Positions 4,365 to 5,290 of a DNA stretch of 5,290 nucleotides are shown piece by piece; the first letter of the stretch is position 1; every line of letters starts with the position of its first letter. This stretch comes from Alphaproteobacteria bacterium (GTDB lineage Bacteria; Pseudomonadota; Alphaproteobacteria; UBA8366), in the NCBI GenBank assembly GCA_018665505.1, contig JABJCS010000339.1, positions 1 through 5,290 of the forward strand. The letters run 5' to 3'. The notes under the pieces are model-generated. The model was given only the letters and a program-made list of their open reading frames with translations. It made no database searches and was not told the DNA's origin. Made by a program: the position numbers and the translations under genes.

Positions 4365-5290
4365 ATGACCGCGCCACATCTTGCGGGACGCTCCGACACG
4401 CTGGTCATCGGCCTCGTTGCCCTCGCCCATCTGCTTTCGCATTTCTACCAGGTGATATTGGGACCCCTGTTTCCATTGTTGAAAGCGGAATTCGGGGTCA
4501 GTTATACAGCCCTTGGGCTAATTATCTCGGTGTTCTACGGCGTCTCCGGTCTTTGCCAGGCCTTCGTCGGCATTCTCGTCGACCGATATGGTGGCGACCG
4601 ACTGATGCTGTTCGGCATCGTCACCATGTCATCCGCCGTGCTTTTGATGGGCTTCGTGCCTGCCTATTGGGTGCTTATCCCACTCGCGGTATTGGCCGCC
4701 CTCGGCAATTGCGTTTTCCATCCAGCGGATTTGTCGATTCTCTCCGCCAAAGTGCACCCCAGCCGCCTCGGCCGGGCCTTCGGCCTGCACGGATTCGGCG
4801 GCACCTGCGGGTATTTCCTTGCCCCGGTCATCGTCTATTACGGCATTGCCAGCATCGCGGGTTGGCGTGCCGGTTTGGTGGTCGCCGGATTGCTCGGCCT
4901 CGGCGTAGCTCTCATCATCTACCGGTTTCGCGCGGCTCTTGAGATGCCTCGTACGACGGCAAAGGCCGAGAGGGAAAGCGGCCAAAGCGCTGACGCAGCG
5001 TTCTATAAAGGTCTCCTCACCAACAAGCCTTTGGTCGCCGCCTTCTTTTACTTCGCATTGGCGGCGGGGGCGCTGGCAGGGCTGCAAAGCTTCTCCGTCA
5101 CCGCCTTGGTTGAAATCTACAACGCGCCTCTCTATCTGGCAGCGGCGGGCATCACGGCTTATCTCGGCGGTAGCGCCGTCGGCATTCTGATCGGCGGTGA
5201 ATTGGCGGACCAGTTCCGCTATCCCGCGACTATTGCCAGCGGCAGCCTCGCACTCGCCGCCGTTCTCATGGCATGCATCGGTTGGTTCGA
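4365..5290 (+). CDS. MFS transporter, Fsr-like, 3' end beyond window
   Basis: This is an integral inner-membrane transporter of the major facilitator superfamily. 308 residues are present and the frame is still open at the window edge; a full protein would be near 390-410 residues, so roughly three quarters is seen. Hydrophobic segments lie near residues 12-37, 47-70, 80-99, 101-120, 141-160, 167-186, 222-245, 256-278 and 287-306. MFS motif A, GILVDRYGGDR (69-79), follows helix 2, and a second version, GGELADQF with D282, follows helix 8. The stretch HLLSHFYQ...LGPLFPLLKAEFG (22-44) and VFHPADLSILSA (117-128) resemble the fosmidomycin-resistance (Fsr) group, which contains exporters and uncharacterised transporters. 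The start is the first possible ATG, because an in-frame TAG lies at 4359-4361; no strong Shine-Dalgarno precedes it. It is divergent from the hydrolase operon, so it may import the substrate or export a toxic substrate or product. Direction of transport and substrate are not visible. Confidence 0.9.
   Translation, partial: MTAPHLAGRSDTLVIGLVALAHLLSHFYQVILGPLFPLLKAEFGVSYTALGLIISVFYGVSGLCQAFVGILVDRYGGDRLMLFGIVTMSSAVLLMGFVPAYWVLIPLAVLAALGNCVFHPADLSILSAKVHPSRLGRAFGLHGFGGTCGYFLAPVIVYYGIASIAGWRAGLVVAGLLGLGVALIIYRFRAALEMPRTTAKAERESGQSADAAFYKGLLTNKPLVAAFFYFALAAGALAGLQSFSVTALVEIYNAPLYLAAAGITAYLGGSAVGILIGGELADQFRYPATIASGSLALAAVLMACIGWF

Noticed and set aside
4199..4942. Plus-strand open frame of 247 codons overlapping the start of the transporter
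   Set aside because: Its translation is Arg/Pro-rich with no domain, while the +1-shifted frame from 4365 gives clear membrane helices and MFS motifs. It is a shadow frame.
4629..5087. Minus-strand open frame of 152 codons inside the transporter gene
   Set aside because: Antisense to the MFS gene, of low complexity and rich in charged residues; no ribosome binding site or family resemblance.

Overview
The window looks like a piece of chromosome from a moderately GC-rich proteobacterium, most likely an alphaproteobacterium. This rests on base composition, third-position G/C preference and the style of the protein families; no gene fixes the genus. It carries no rRNA, tRNA, CRISPR array, recognisable insertion sequence or phage gene.

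Layout: positions 1-219 hold no convincing gene. From 4234 down to 220 five genes run head to tail on the minus strand with almost no space between them: a DJ-1/PfpI-family protein (4234-3599), a phosphotriesterase-related metal hydrolase (3597-2545), a DddQ-like cupin of the DMSP lyase family (2532-1927), an epoxide-hydrolase-like alpha/beta hydrolase with an Asp nucleophile (1930-1046) and a second alpha/beta hydrolase with a Ser nucleophile (1035-220). The junctions are 1 nt, 12 nt, a 4-nt ATGA overlap and 10 nt, so this is very probably one transcript with partly coupled translation. On the plus strand an MFS transporter starts at 4365 and runs off the right edge; its reading frame is open to position 5290. 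The 130-bp divergent gap (4235-4364) contains a 22-bp imperfect palindrome in an AT-rich stretch, the best candidate for a shared operator.

Reading of the whole: five different small-molecule enzymes, four of them hydrolase or lyase folds, beside a divergently transcribed transporter is the layout of an inducible catabolic or detoxification cassette. The transporter would move the substrate or a product, and the enzymes would break it down stepwise. The cupin keeps every metal and active-site residue expected of the DMSP lyase DddQ, but none of the usual acrylate-processing partners is visible in the window. The true substrate may therefore be DMSP, a related sulfur or carboxylate osmolyte, or something undescribed. 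The substrate and the order of steps are inference.

The most useful observations are the unusual gene combination, the complete DddQ-type active site in an unfamiliar context, the mixed active-site signature of the Asp-nucleophile hydrolase (no fluoroacetate-dehalogenase arginines, no Asp after strand 7), and the palindrome in the divergent promoter region.
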